From contig JAFQWV010000022.1 of the NCBI GenBank assembly GCA_017407325.1, positions 1 through 64,000 of the forward strand: a stretch of 64,000 nt of DNA, read 5' to 3'. The position numbers were made by a program, and so were the translations under genes. This document shows positions 25,247 to 35,561 of this stretch, one piece after another. Source of the stretch: Clostridia bacterium (lineage in GTDB: Bacteria > Bacillota > Clostridia > Christensenellales > Borkfalkiaceae). The stretch's first letter is position 1. Every line of letters starts with the position of its first letter. The notes beneath the pieces are model-generated. The model did not search any database. It saw nothing but the letters and a program-made list of their open reading frames with translations, and was not told where the DNA came from.

Positions 25247-25290
25247 AAAAGTGGCAAAAACCGTACTATAGGTCGATTTTTGCCACTTTT
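25247..25290. terminator. hairpin between VWA and PP2C genes
   Basis: A perfect 14-bp stem (25247-25260 with 25277-25290) lies between two cassette genes. It lacks a long T tract, so it may be a partial terminator or mRNA processing site that sets the ratio of the VWA protein to the rest. Confidence 0.6.
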
Positions 25291-25334
25291 ACAGACTTTA
25301 TTCTGCCTTAAAATTAAGGAAAAGGAGCTTGAAA

Positions 25335-26834
25335 ATGGATAACGAAAAAAGTATAACCAATTTAAATATTGGGGAAGAATTATCTTGTAAAAAGGTAGAA
25401 TTTTCATATGAAGAAAGGCGTAAAGCTGCACTTGAGATATCAAAGTATTTTGCAAGCATAAATACGGAAACCGATTTTTTCTCGGATATTAAAAACCTTC
25501 AGGATAAGTTTATTCTAATGAAGGATTTTTCGGCTAAAATGCTTTTGCCCGTTTTATCTACGTTTAAAAAACTAAGTTTGGCGCAAAAAAATAACGTCGT
25601 TTGTGCGTGTGTGCTTTTTTACCTGTTTAGTGGAGATTATCCACAAAATTTTTTTACGGGCGCGCGCGTTGCGATAGAAGAATATAAAGTGGGAAAAATC
25701 CGACTAAAGGCAAAAGAGCTTTCCGACCTTTATAAAAGTATTGGCTTAGAAAATTTTTCAAAGTCGGTTGACGCAGTAACGAAGGAATTTCAGCGCGATT
25801 TAGAAGCTTCAGACTTAGATGATCTTACAAGTAATTGCAATTTCGTAGGTCACACGAAGCTTTACGAAATGTTTTGGGAAGTTTTTGTGATGAAATATGC
25901 AAACTACAAGCCGTCGCTCTGGCAGGGAAAGATTGAAGAGTTTTCTGGCAAAGAATACAGTATAAGAGAGGACTGCGAATACAAAATTCAAAAAGAAAAT
26001 TTTGAAGTTTACGCCGTTTCTTATGAAGGGAAGCTTTCTAAGCCCATGCACGACGGTTGCGAAGATTATTCACTAGTTTCTATCTACGACGAAAACACTT
26101 TTCTTTCAGTATCCTGTGACGGCGTTGGAAGCAGCATAAACTCGCAAGAAGGGGCGAAAGAATGTGCGTCGGTTCTTAATGAAATTATAGGAGATTATCT
26201 TCTAAAAAACAGATTTTTATCCCTTAGAAAAACCGTAACGACGGCAAATAAGTCGATTAGCAAGAAAAAATGGGCAATGCTTATGTACTTTTTAAAGTTT
26301 AGCCTTGCTAAAAGATTATATAAAGAATGGGAAGAAATTCTTATCGCAAGATACGGTTTGAAGCCGGAAGAATTTGACCCTTCAGAGTTTTCTACGACTT
26401 TGCAGTTTGTGTTTTGTTGTAAAAAATTTATCGCAGCAGGAAGACTTGGCGACGGTAGTTTTTACGTGAGAAAACGCGAAAAAGTTGGAGATGCGTTAAT
26501 AAATGGTGGAATGCTTTTAAACGACGGTATATCCGCCGTTACGCAGTCGGCAGTTATGACGGTTGCAAACTTGAAAAACAATCCGACTTCTATGCAGGTT
26601 GATTTTTTTAACAGAGATGAAGTTAGCGATATTTTAATCTCGTCTGACGGTGTTTCAGAATTTTTAGGGAATAGCCTATCTAAACTTAACGAATTTTCAG
26701 AAAGTATAAGAGAGATGGAATTTGAGAAAAGATGCTCTTACCTATCACAAATTACCGCAAAGCTTTCTGACTATAACGAAACTAATCACGGAAGTGGCGA
26801 CGACAGTACTTTGATTTATATTCGCTTTAGGTGA
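25335..26834 (+). CDS. PP2C-family protein phosphatase of the TerY-P triad
   Basis: This 499-residue protein has an N-terminal helical part of about 220 residues without recognised domain. A PP2C serine/threonine phosphatase domain follows, with DGCEDYSLVS, VSCDGVGSS (about 258-266), AGRLGDGSF, ISSDGVSEFLG (about 436) and GSGDDSTLIYI (about 485). The aspartates that bind two Mn/Mg ions are kept. The ATG at 25335 has AAAGGAG seven bases upstream. Its stop overlaps the first possible start of the kinase gene. It probably reverses the action of the adjacent kinase. Confidence 0.85.
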   Translation: MDNEKSITNLNIGEELSCKKVEFSYEERRKAALEISKYFASINTETDFFSDIKNLQDKFILMKDFSAKMLLPVLSTFKKLSLAQKNNVVCACVLFYLFSGDYPQNFFTGARVAIEEYKVGKIRLKAKELSDLYKSIGLENFSKSVDAVTKEFQRDLEASDLDDLTSNCNFVGHTKLYEMFWEVFVMKYANYKPSLWQGKIEEFSGKEYSIREDCEYKIQKENFEVYAVSYEGKLSKPMHDGCEDYSLVSIYDENTFLSVSCDGVGSSINSQEGAKECASVLNEIIGDYLLKNRFLSLRKTVTTANKSISKKKWAMLMYFLKFSLAKRLYKEWEEILIARYGLKPEEFDPSEFSTTLQFVFCCKKFIAAGRLGDGSFYVRKREKVGDALINGGMLLNDGISAVTQSAVMTVANLKNNPTSMQVDFFNRDEVSDILISSDGVSEFLGNSLSKLNEFSESIREMEFEKRCSYLSQITAKLSDYNETNHGSGDDSTLIYIRFR

Positions 26835-26845
26835 CGGAGGAAATT

Positions 26846-28297
26846 ATGGTTACAGGAAATAAAATAGCCGTAAATGGAGAAAATTATGAAGTCAAAGATA
26901 AGCTTGGTTCAGGTGGACAGGGCGCGGTTTGGAAGATTAAAAGACTATCTGATAAAAAAGAGTTTGCTTTAAAGCTTATCGAAGAGCAAGACACTAATAA
27001 AAAACTAAATAAAATAACTAACATCAATCGCTTGGTAAACGACAAGGTAAACGAAAAATTGTCGCTACTTGGCGAAAGCGACGGGGTTAATCACGTTTTT
27101 CCTATAAGCCGTTATAGAAATGGAACGGAAATAGGTTACGTTATGAAGTGCGTAAGTGGTGAAACGCTTAACAAAATGCTCGAAAACGGCTCGCTTCAAA
27201 GTATGAAAATGGAGAAAAAACTTCTTCTTTGCAAAAAGATTGCGCGCTCTATCGACCTTCTTCACGGCTCGGGCTGGTGTTATACGGATATTAATTGGGG
27301 CAACTTTATATGGAACGATAAAACAGAAACGCTATACGTTATAGACTGCGAAAACGTTGCAAATACTGCGCTTATAAATAGTGGAAGTTGTGCGTTTTTA
27401 ATAGGAACAGGCTTTTTTATCGCGCCTGAAGTAGCGTTTGGGAAAAGGCTTCCGGGTCCAAACTCAGACAAATACGCACTTGCATCCTTAATTTTTAGAA
27501 TACTTACAAACAACGTTTTAAAATCTGCATATCACGGAAAGGCGATGTATTCTGCAGAGCCAGCGTGTCAAGATATGCTTGAAGTTTGCGAGTTTGAAAA
27601 AGAAGATGATATCGACAAAAAATGGCGAGTTTTCGTGTTTGATAAAGCCGATCAGTCAAATAGCATAAACGACTTGTGTAAAAAAAGTAAAAATCCTGAA
27701 AACGTCGTATTTAGAAAACTTTTAGACGAAGTCATTGATATATGGAACGGGCTTGACGACAGATTGAAAAATTTATTTTACGATGCTTTTTCAGATCCGT
27801 TCAACGAATATAAAAGACCTACCGCATCAAAGTGGGTGCGCGTAATCGACAGCGTTTTATCTAACAAAACTGCAAAGCTTCAGCCGAAAACAGCGCCGTA
27901 TAAGGCGATTAACGCTAATTCTAATAAGGTTTTAGTTAAAAAACAAAAAACTTATCCACCGTTTATTCCTTGTGGGAAGAAGGAAAAAACCGAGATAAAT
28001 CAGCCTAATATTAACAAGCCGTACCTTGTGGCAAGTAATGGAGCGGTGGTGGAAATTAAAGACGAATATTTATTAACCGGCAAAGTGGTTAATTTGCCTC
28101 AGTATAATGAAATTGGCAAATTTTCAAAAACGGATTCTCATTACGAGTTCGTTTCAAGTATGCAATGCTTTGTAGAAATACTAAATAAAGACGGAAGCGT
28201 TAAAGAAAGAATTAAGAAGGGGAGAACGGCAATTCTTGAAAGTGGCGAAAGTCTAAAACCTATCGTAAGTTCCGTTTCTATAAAACTCGTATATTAG
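26846..28297 (+). CDS. serine/threonine protein kinase of the TerY-P triad
   Basis: This 483-residue cytosolic kinase has the glycine loop LGSGGQGAVW (about 19-28) and the Lys of FALKLI (about 40-45). The catalytic loop is YTDINWGNFIW (about 147-157), with Asp, and Asn at the usual place. The DFG position is altered to DCE (VIDCEN). After the kinase domain a linker leads to a C-terminal beta-rich domain (about 390-483) that may bind a partner. The ATG at 26846 is chosen because GGAGG precedes it. It sits between phosphatase and helicase genes, so these are likely substrates or partners. Confidence 0.85.
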   Translation: MVTGNKIAVNGENYEVKDKLGSGGQGAVWKIKRLSDKKEFALKLIEEQDTNKKLNKITNINRLVNDKVNEKLSLLGESDGVNHVFPISRYRNGTEIGYVMKCVSGETLNKMLENGSLQSMKMEKKLLLCKKIARSIDLLHGSGWCYTDINWGNFIWNDKTETLYVIDCENVANTALINSGSCAFLIGTGFFIAPEVAFGKRLPGPNSDKYALASLIFRILTNNVLKSAYHGKAMYSAEPACQDMLEVCEFEKEDDIDKKWRVFVFDKADQSNSINDLCKKSKNPENVVFRKLLDEVIDIWNGLDDRLKNLFYDAFSDPFNEYKRPTASKWVRVIDSVLSNKTAKLQPKTAPYKAINANSNKVLVKKQKTYPPFIPCGKKEKTEINQPNINKPYLVASNGAVVEIKDEYLLTGKVVNLPQYNEIGKFSKTDSHYEFVSSMQCFVEILNKDGSVKERIKKGRTAILESGESLKPIVSSVSIKLVY

Positions 28298-28327
28298 TAG
28301 GAAAATCAACGCCAAAAGGTGGTACTT

Positions 28328-31300
28328 ATGAAAAGAGAAGAATTTTATGCGTATTGTGAAAAAATTGCGCTTATGCAATCAAATTGTCCAAATTGGTACT
28401 TGCTTCCCGATTCTATCGTTTCAGATTATCTAAGAAGCGACGCAAGATACGGGTTTGGTCAAGTTTTGACAAAGCTTCTTAAGCCAAGTTACGAATTAAT
28501 TAGCGCGCAAAAGTCAAAATTTAATAACGCCGATGGCGAAAAAGAGCTTGACGAACTTGCGAGCGTTTTATCCGTGCGCTATAAAATTGACGGATATCGG
28601 TATCTAGCGTACTATTTTGCAATTTGTTTTACAGCGGTAGTCTTTTATAATCTTCCGATTACAGCTATTGAACTGGATGCTTTTGATCAAAACGAGCTCT
28701 TTTCGTTTGACGCAAGCTTTGCCGTAATGGGTGAAAGCGATCCACAAAAACGTCAGCTTAAAAAATTGAGTATACGCCTGCTTGATTTTTCGCGTAACAA
28801 TCAGCTTGTAAATTTTAGAAATATTAAGAAATCAACGCTAAGCCTTTTTGCAAAAGATAACTATAAAGTGCTTTCTAAAATTGCAAAGGGCGACGGAAAA
28901 TTCTATCTTGCAAGCTGGAAAAAACTTAGCCCATACGTCGTTTATCAATGCAAAATTTGTCAAAAGATTGAAGTTAGAAAATTCGATTTTTCTGCAAAAA
29001 AACAGCAACCAGCTTTAGCTTGTAGCGAGTGTGACAAAGAAAATAATCACGGCAGAAAAAGTATGGTGGCAATACCAGAACAACTGTCCTTCGAATTTTT
29101 AAACGGATACACTTGCGAGTGCGAAAATAACTTAACGGTAGACGAGTTATTAAAAAATAATTTGACTTGTCCAAGCTGTGGTAAGGTCGCATGCGTTAAG
29201 TCCTTCCCAATTATTGATAAAAACAGTCTTAAAGTTTATCAAGATAACGAATTTATTTCGTCTGTTTCAGATAATCAAGCAAAAGAAACTGCCCGATTGC
29301 TTATGAATAAGGAAAAGAACACCGAGCGGAACTTTGGCTTGCACGTTTTATATCTAGCGTTTGGTTTTTTGAAGTGGAAAGATCAGAATAATACCGAGTT
29401 TAATTCTCCACTACTTCTTTGTCCGATAAATTTGGCGATTGATAAAAAGTTAGGACAGTACTATTTTGAAGTACCACAGGATATGGGTGGGTTCGAAGTT
29501 AATAAAACTTTGATACACATGCTTAATTCCTATTCTAAATCTTTATCTATAACCCTGCCAAATCTTGAGTTTAACGTAGGCGCGTACTTTTCGCTTGTTC
29601 GGGAAAGTTTTAAAAATTCCAGCTCGGAAATTTACGATATAACAAAATCGTGGGAAATTGACGAAAGTTTTAAAATCGGGCTTTTCCAATACCAGAAATT
29701 ACAGCTGCATCACGACATCGAAGAAAATGCTGATAAATATTTAGTTCACCCCGTTATAAGACGGTTATGTGGTGATTTTGATGCTGAAATCGAATCGGGT
29801 ATACAGCGCGAACGATACTGTAGAGATTATGCTTTTATGGATGCAGATTCATCTCAAGAAGAAGTTATAAAGCGAGCACAAGAAGGTGAATCGTTTATAT
29901 TGCAAGGCCCACCTGGCTCTGGAAAAAGTCAAACGATAACCAACATAATCTCGTCGCTTTTAGGAGAAGGTAAGACCGTGCTTTTCGTAACGGAAAAAGC
30001 GTCGGCGCGATCTGTCATTATGGATAATTTGCGCGCTTTTTCAGGTGGCGGAATTAATTTTAGTGATTTTGTTCTTGACTTTAGCGCGTTCAAAAAGCGC
30101 AGTGGTGCTATTGGTCGTGATCCGTTTGTCAACGAACTTAATCGAAATCTTACCCCATACGTTTCTTACGACGGCTATGATGATTGGATACTTGCAGACG
30201 AGAAGTCGCGCTATGAAAAAGTGCAAAAGGTTTTGTCAGAAATGCGAGATGACTTTGGTGGGCGAAACTTTTTACGGCTTTTAAAAGATATGGCAAAATA
30301 CTCGCGATTTAAAGAACTTTCTGAAAAAGATTGTCTACCAAAAGATTTTGTCGAGTTTGTCAAAGCTTTAGATACCGTTGAAAAATATTATAACTTATCT
30401 AAAAACTTAAATATTGACTTGGATTACACAAAAGATTCGCTTTACAAAACTATCGGCGACTTCGGTGGCGATTTTTATAAAACCTCGGTGTCGCTCGTTA
30501 AAGTCATATATGAAATTTTAGCCGTAAAGGATAATCTTAAAAACTATGGTATTTTGTCGGGTGAAAGCGAAAAAAGGCTAAGTAACTGTGCTATAGCCCT
30601 ACGTTTATGGAAAGATTTTCCAAGCTTTGACAAAAAAGTGCTTGAAAAAATAGCAGATAAAAAGGCGCAAGAGGTTATTGATAGAGCTCTTAAACGAGCA
30701 GAATTTCTTAAAAAGTTTAACTCTCATCACGGCGTTAAGTTTTACGATTTATTCGATAAAGATAAGTGCTTAGCGCTTGATTTAAATTCGCTTAGCGCAA
30801 GGCTTTTCGAGTACAAACCATTTATAAAAAGAATTGGTAAAAAATACCGAGAAACACTTTCCGAGATTTTTGGTGCTTTAAAAACGTTGCCCCAAAAGAG
30901 AAATTATAAAACGGCAGTAAAAGTTTTAGAAAATCTTTACGCGCTTAAAGAATATTTGCTTTTAGAAAAAGAAAACGGACAAGAAAAGTTTAAAGACGAA
31001 AGTGTTTTTGGCTTTGTCCCGACTAATGAAAGTGATTTTTTAGACTTAGTTAACGATATAAACAGCTCGCTAACGGTAATTTCTCAAGCTAAGCTAAAGT
31101 TTGTAAATGCGCAAAAGGAAAAAGAGTGGATATTGCGTTTTGATAACCTGCAAGAAGGTAGAGTTAAAGAAGAAATTTCTGAAAATATTGAGAAATTAGA
31201 AAAGGCAGTCGATACTGAAATTTCTTTAAAGAATACTTTTTTATCGTATTTTGACGGTATTAAAAATAAAGACCTTGCCGTAAGGGATACTTTGTTTTTA

Positions 31301-33085
31301 GCAGAAAAAATCGTAAGCCAAAAAGATAGACTTGCAAATTGGAGAAAGCTTTATTTGGCTATCGAGGAAATAAAAAATAACGGCTTAAAGCCTTTATTAG
31401 ACGAGTTGATTAGCAGTAAAGAAACAGACGTTGAAGTTGCGAAAAACCGCTTATACAAGACCTTTTACGCAAAATTAGTGACCGACTTTATACAAGAAAA
31501 TAACTTTCAGTTTATTTGCGACTTTGACAGAGATTCTTACGCTCAGCTTATAAACGGTTACTCAGAATCGGATAAGCGCGTGCTATCCACAAGTGCAAAA
31601 AGGCTTTATGAAAAACTTAAAAAATATTTAGACGACGTGGCAAAAAGCAAAAAAGCCAAAAGCACGAACGGATATCCTAAGCTTCAATCTAAACCGCATT
31701 ATTCGATTAAGCGAACGATTAAAGAAAATTGGGAGTACGTTAAGCGCATAAAGCCTTGCTTTATGATGTCGCCGTTAAACGTAAGCCAATACGTCGATAT
31801 TGACGTAAAATTTGATTTAGTCATATTTGACGAAGCGTCTCAAATTTTCACAGAAGATGCGCTAACTGCGATATCTAGAGGCAAGCAAGTTATAATTTGT
31901 GGGGATAGCAAGCAACTTCCACCGTGCGACTTTTTCCGTGCAGGAGATGTAAGTCTTGACGACGACGAGCAGTATTATGACGATGAACAGAGTAAAGATT
32001 GTTCACTTTTAGTGTCGGCTAGTAATGCGTTAAACGATAAGTCGATAGGACTTAATTGGCACTATAGAAGCTGTGACGAATCGCTTATTGCTTTTTCGAA
32101 CGAGCATATGGACTACAACTTGATAACTTTCCCGTCTGCAGTTAAAAATATTAACGACGGAATACGCTTTGTCGAAGTCCCTTACGCCCCGTCAACTTGT
32201 TACGAAGCAGGAAAAAACGGAGCGCATATAAATTCTGGTGAGGCAGATAAAATAGTAAATCTTATCTACGAAGAAATGATACATCCCGAAAGGAAGTTCT
32301 ATTCAATAGGTGTCGTCGCGTTCAGTAACGCACAGGCTTTCGAAATTGAAAATCGCTGGGAAATATTCAAACAGAACCCTGACGTCAAAGACGATATTGA
32401 AGCTTGGGAAAAGCTTCATGATAACGAACCGCTGATTTTTTGCAATCTTGACACCGTTCAAGGCGACGAGCGAGATACCACTATTTTAAGTATTTGTTAT
32501 AGCCCGGACTTTAGTGGTAGATTTGCGCTTAACTACCTTGGTAGAATAAGACTTTTATCTGGAAAAAAGCGCATAAACGTGGCTATAACACGGGCAAAGC
32601 ACCAAATGATAGTAGTTTCAACGCTCGATATTTCACTTTTAAAAGCAACTATTTTATCAAGTTCTGCGTGTGAAGATAACAAGGCAGGCGCAGAAATGCT
32701 TTGTAAATTTTTAGAGTATGCAAAGTCGCTTTCAAATAAAAGAGAAATGGTTTTTGCAAAATCAAACGATCCGTTCGTTTTATCAGTTTGCGAAGTTTTG
32801 GACGAGCTTGGCGTTTTGTACGAAACGGAAATCGGTCGCTCGGACTGTAAAATTAATATAGGCGTGCGCGACGGCAAAACCTTAAACAATTTTGCGCTCG
32901 GCATTATTATTGACAATCCGTCAAGACCTGACTTTGACAGCGTAAGAGAGTATACGCGTTTAACAAATCAAATTCTTTCTGAAAAATACGGATGGAAACT
33001 TTATCGAATTTTCCCTGCGTGTTGGGCGTTTGACTACGAGCGCGAAAAGAAATTGCTTATAGACGCAATAAAAAGTGCAATGTAA
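28328..33085 (+). CDS. DUF4011/SF1 helicase with C-terminal nuclease-like domain
   Basis: This giant protein has 1585 residues. A DUF4011-type segment, LLDFSRNNQLVNFR, lies near 152. Two zinc-ribbon-like Cys groups follow at about 215-295. The Upf1-like superfamily 1 helicase has Walker A QGPPGSGKSQT (about 525-535), Walker B IFDEASQIF (about 1166) and the late motif VAITRAKHQM (about 1418). A long helical insert lies between the two helicase halves. The last 110 residues look like the PD-(D/E)XK-type tail of related proteins, but the expected acidic residues are replaced. From memory, DUF4011-helicase-Vsr proteins have been reported as antiphage. ATG 28328 follows AAGGTGG. It is the final gene of the triad cassette. 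Confidence 0.85.
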   Translation: MKREEFYAYCEKIALMQSNCPNWYLLPDSIVSDYLRSDARYGFGQVLTKLLKPSYELISAQKSKFNNADGEKELDELASVLSVRYKIDGYRYLAYYFAICFTAVVFYNLPITAIELDAFDQNELFSFDASFAVMGESDPQKRQLKKLSIRLLDFSRNNQLVNFRNIKKSTLSLFAKDNYKVLSKIAKGDGKFYLASWKKLSPYVVYQCKICQKIEVRKFDFSAKKQQPALACSECDKENNHGRKSMVAIPEQLSFEFLNGYTCECENNLTVDELLKNNLTCPSCGKVACVKSFPIIDKNSLKVYQDNEFISSVSDNQAKETARLLMNKEKNTERNFGLHVLYLAFGFLKWKDQNNTEFNSPLLLCPINLAIDKKLGQYYFEVPQDMGGFEVNKTLIHMLNSYSKSLSITLPNLEFNVGAYFSLVRESFKNSSSEIYDITKSWEIDESFKIGLFQYQKLQLHHDIEENADKYLVHPVIRRLCGDFDAEIESGIQRERYCRDYAFMDADSSQEEVIKRAQEGESFILQGPPGSGKSQTITNIISSLLGEGKTVLFVTEKASARSVIMDNLRAFSGGGINFSDFVLDFSAFKKRSGAIGRDPFVNELNRNLTPYVSYDGYDDWILADEKSRYEKVQKVLSEMRDDFGGRNFLRLLKDMAKYSRFKELSEKDCLPKDFVEFVKALDTVEKYYNLSKNLNIDLDYTKDSLYKTIGDFGGDFYKTSVSLVKVIYEILAVKDNLKNYGILSGESEKRLSNCAIALRLWKDFPSFDKKVLEKIADKKAQEVIDRALKRAEFLKKFNSHHGVKFYDLFDKDKCLALDLNSLSARLFEYKPFIKRIGKKYRETLSEIFGALKTLPQKRNYKTAVKVLENLYALKEYLLLEKENGQEKFKDESVFGFVPTNESDFLDLVNDINSSLTVISQAKLKFVNAQKEKEWILRFDNLQEGRVKEEISENIEKLEKAVDTEISLKNTFLSYFDGIKNKDLAVRDTLFLAEKIVSQKDRLANWRKLYLAIEEIKNNGLKPLLDELISSKETDVEVAKNRLYKTFYAKLVTDFIQENNFQFICDFDRDSYAQLINGYSESDKRVLSTSAKRLYEKLKKYLDDVAKSKKAKSTNGYPKLQSKPHYSIKRTIKENWEYVKRIKPCFMMSPLNVSQYVDIDVKFDLVIFDEASQIFTEDALTAISRGKQVIICGDSKQLPPCDFFRAGDVSLDDDEQYYDDEQSKDCSLLVSASNALNDKSIGLNWHYRSCDESLIAFSNEHMDYNLITFPSAVKNINDGIRFVEVPYAPSTCYEAGKNGAHINSGEADKIVNLIYEEMIHPERKFYSIGVVAFSNAQAFEIENRWEIFKQNPDVKDDIEAWEKLHDNEPLIFCNLDTVQGDERDTTILSICYSPDFSGRFALNYLGRIRLLSGKKRINVAITRAKHQMIVVSTLDISLLKATILSSSACEDNKAGAEMLCKFLEYAKSLSNKREMVFAKSNDPFVLSVCEVLDELGVLYETEIGRSDCKINIGVRDGKTLNNFALGIIIDNPSRPDFDSVREYTRLTNQILSEKYGWKLYRIFPACWAFDYEREKKLLIDAIKSAM

Positions 33086-33198
33086 CAAAAAAATCAAAAT
33101 TTTTAAAAAAACTTTTATATTTTGTCAGAAACTGACAAGTTTATGTGTTTATAATACAATTACTCAAAACGAAAAACGTTATTCTATTATTTCTCTTT

Positions 33199-33236
33199 AA
33201 AACCGGCTTTGGCTTCTTTCACACAAAGTCGGTTTT
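33199..33236 (+). terminator. terminator of the TerY-P/helicase cassette
   Basis: A 13-bp stem (33199-33211 with 33224-33236, one wobble) ends in TTTT. Confidence 0.65.
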
Positions 33237-33306
33237 ACTTTGTCGAAAAATGTCGCAAATTATTTTTGGTGCAAAAATTTTTTTGTCGTAATTTTTCGAT
33301 AACCGT

Positions 33307-33335
33307 TTTACAAAAGAAATAAGTGGTGGTATAAT
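33307..33335 (+). promoter_or_regulatory. promoter of copA
   Basis: TTTACA (33307-33312), 17 bases, TATAAT (33330-33335). I see no clear CopY or CsoR operator beside it. Confidence 0.55.
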
Positions 33336-33353
33336 AATAAGAAAGGTTTACTT

Positions 33354-35561
33354 ATGGAAAAAATATTTAAAATCGGCGGAATGAGTTGTACTGCTTGCGC
33401 TCGCGCGATAGAACGGGCGGTGACAAGGCTTGAAGGGGTAGAAGAAGTCAATCTCAATTTTGCTATTGAAGAACTTTTTGTCAGGTTTGATAAAAAAGTC
33501 ACAACAGAAGAAATTATTATAAAAGCCGTTGAAAAAGCAGGTTTTAAAGCGAAAGTCAAAGGCAAAAACGACGATATTCAAGGCGAAAACTTCACGCCTA
33601 TTATCGTAAAATTATCTATTTCAGCTTTTTTTGCGCTAATTTTACTTTACGTTTCAATGGGACATATGATAGGGCTACCGCTTCCAAGGTTTATTCGCCC
33701 TGATGCTTATCCATTAAGGTATGCCATAGTTCAAGCCGTGTGCGCGCTAGTGGTTGCTGGAATAGGCTATAAGTTTTACAAAGTCGGCTTTTCAAGCCTT
33801 ATAAAGCTTCACCCGAATATGGATTCGCTTATAGCAATAAGCACGCTATCGGCGTTTATCTACGGTATTTACGCAATCGTTAAGATTGCAAACGGCGACA
33901 CTAGGCTCGTTCACAATTTGTATTTTGAATCGATTGCCGTCGTTATGACGCTTGTAAGCTTAGGCAAGTTTTTAGAAACCGTGCAAAAAGGCAAAACGGG
34001 CGATGCAGTTAAAAAACTTATCGGGCTAAAACCAAAAACTGCAATAGTTTTGCGAAACGGTAAAGAGCTTGAAGTTATGATTTCTCAAATTAACGTTGGA
34101 GATGAGGTAATCGTTAAAGCAGGCGAAAAATTCCCCGTTGACGGAATTGTTATAAGTGGCGTTTCCCAAGCTGACGAATCAATGCTGACGGGAGAGAGTA
34201 TGCCTGTCAAAAAGATGGTAGGCGACACGGTCTACTGCGCGAGCGTAAACTTAAGCGGTTACCTTACGGTGAAAGCAGAAAGAGTTGAAGGCGATACTAT
34301 GCTTAGCCAAATTGTAGAGTTTGTTAAGTCTGCACAAGGCTCTAAAGCACCTATAGCGCGACTTGCAGATAAAATTTCGGGCGTGTTCGTTCCTATAATT
34401 TTAAGCCTTGCACTATTGTCCGGGGTGTTCTGGCTTATCTATTCGAAAGATTTTCATCTAGCGTTTACCGTGTTTGTTTCCGTGCTTGTAATAGCTTGTC
34501 CGTGCGCGCTTGGGTTAGCAACGCCAACTGCAATAACAGTCGCCGTCGGAAAGGGCGCAGAGTACGGAATACTTGTTAAAAACGGAGTTGCGCTTGAGAC
34601 GGCTTGTAAGATTGACACGGTAGTTTTTGATAAAACGGGAACGCTTACAGAAGGTAAGCCAGCCGTTACGAAAATTGAAAATTTAAGCAATTTTTCAGAT
34701 AGCGAAATAATTTTAATGGCGAGTGCTTTAGAAAAAGCGTCAGAGCATCCACTCGGTAAGGCGATCGTTGATTTTGCAAACGAAAAATCTGCAGATTGTT
34801 TAAGCGCAGAAAATATTGAAATTATTTCAGGAAAAGGTATTAAGGGCGTAGTTTTAGGTAATCAAATTGCAATAGGAAATCGCAGGCTTATGCAAGAAAT
34901 AAACTGCGCAAGCTTTGAAGAAAAATTAAACGATATTGCCCAAACAACGGTGTATATGTCGATTAACGGCACTTTTTCTGCTGTAATTTATATTTCGGAT
35001 AAGATAAAAGAGTCAAGTTTTAGCGCAATAGAAAAGCTTAAAAAGTTAAATATAACGCCTGTTATCGTTACGGGTGATGGAAAAACGGTGGCTGAAAGCG
35101 TTGCGAAAGAGCTGAAAATAGATACGGTTTTTTCTGAAGCTTTACCTAATGAAAAAGCAGAAATTGTTCAAAAATTAAAAAATGAAGGAAAGACCGTTGC
35201 GTTTATTGGTGACGGCATTAACGACTCTCCAGCGCTAACGGTGGCGGACGTTGGTATGGCGATAGCTAGTGGCTCGGATATAGCGATTGAAAGCGCAGAA
35301 ATTGTGCTTATTAAAAATTCTGTGGTTGATGCTGTAAACGCGATAAAACTATCTAAAAAGACACTTAGAATTATCAAACAAAATCTATTTTGGGCGTTTG
35401 GGTATAACGTAGTTTGCGTGCCGATTGCAATGGGAATTTTACACCTTTTCGGTGGACCGCTTTTAAGTCCAATGATAGGTGGAATTTGTATGAGCTTCAG
35501 TTCGGTAAGCGTAGTAACGAACGCCTTGCGTTTAAGAAACTTTAACCCCGACAAAAAATAG
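33354..35561 (+). CDS. copA: copper-exporting P-type ATPase
   Basis: This 735-residue P1B-type ATPase pumps Cu(I) out of the cell with ATP. It has one N-terminal heavy-metal domain (GMSCTACA, Cys12 and Cys15) and eight membrane helices. The CPC copper site is in [13 protein letters not shown] (about 382), the phosphorylated Asp in DKTGT (about 426), SEHPLG (about 461) is the ATP-binding His site, and GDGIND lies near 620. The C-terminal membrane motifs (YN and MxxSS-like FSSVSV) fit copper transport. One heavy-metal domain instead of two is common. A copZ gene follows after a 340-base gap of hairpin arrays. Confidence 0.95.
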   Translation: MEKIFKIGGMSCTACARAIERAVTRLEGVEEVNLNFAIEELFVRFDKKVTTEEIIIKAVEKAGFKAKVKGKNDDIQGENFTPIIVKLSISAFFALILLYVSMGHMIGLPLPRFIRPDAYPLRYAIVQAVCALVVAGIGYKFYKVGFSSLIKLHPNMDSLIAISTLSAFIYGIYAIVKIANGDTRLVHNLYFESIAVVMTLVSLGKFLETVQKGKTGDAVKKLIGLKPKTAIVLRNGKELEVMISQINVGDEVIVKAGEKFPVDGIVISGVSQADESMLTGESMPVKKMVGDTVYCASVNLSGYLTVKAERVEGDTMLSQIVEFVKSAQGSKAPIARLADKISGVFVPIILSLALLSGVFWLIYSKDFHLAFTVFVSVLVIACPCALGLATPTAITVAVGKGAEYGILVKNGVALETACKIDTVVFDKTGTLTEGKPAVTKIENLSNFSDSEIILMASALEKASEHPLGKAIVDFANEKSADCLSAENIEIISGKGIKGVVLGNQIAIGNRRLMQEINCASFEEKLNDIAQTTVYMSINGTFSAVIYISDKIKESSFSAIEKLKKLNITPVIVTGDGKTVAESVAKELKIDTVFSEALPNEKAEIVQKLKNEGKTVAFIGDGINDSPALTVADVGMAIASGSDIAIESAEIVLIKNSVVDAVNAIKLSKKTLRIIKQNLFWAFGYNVVCVPIAMGILHLFGGPLLSPMIGGICMSFSSVSVVTNALRLRNFNPDKK

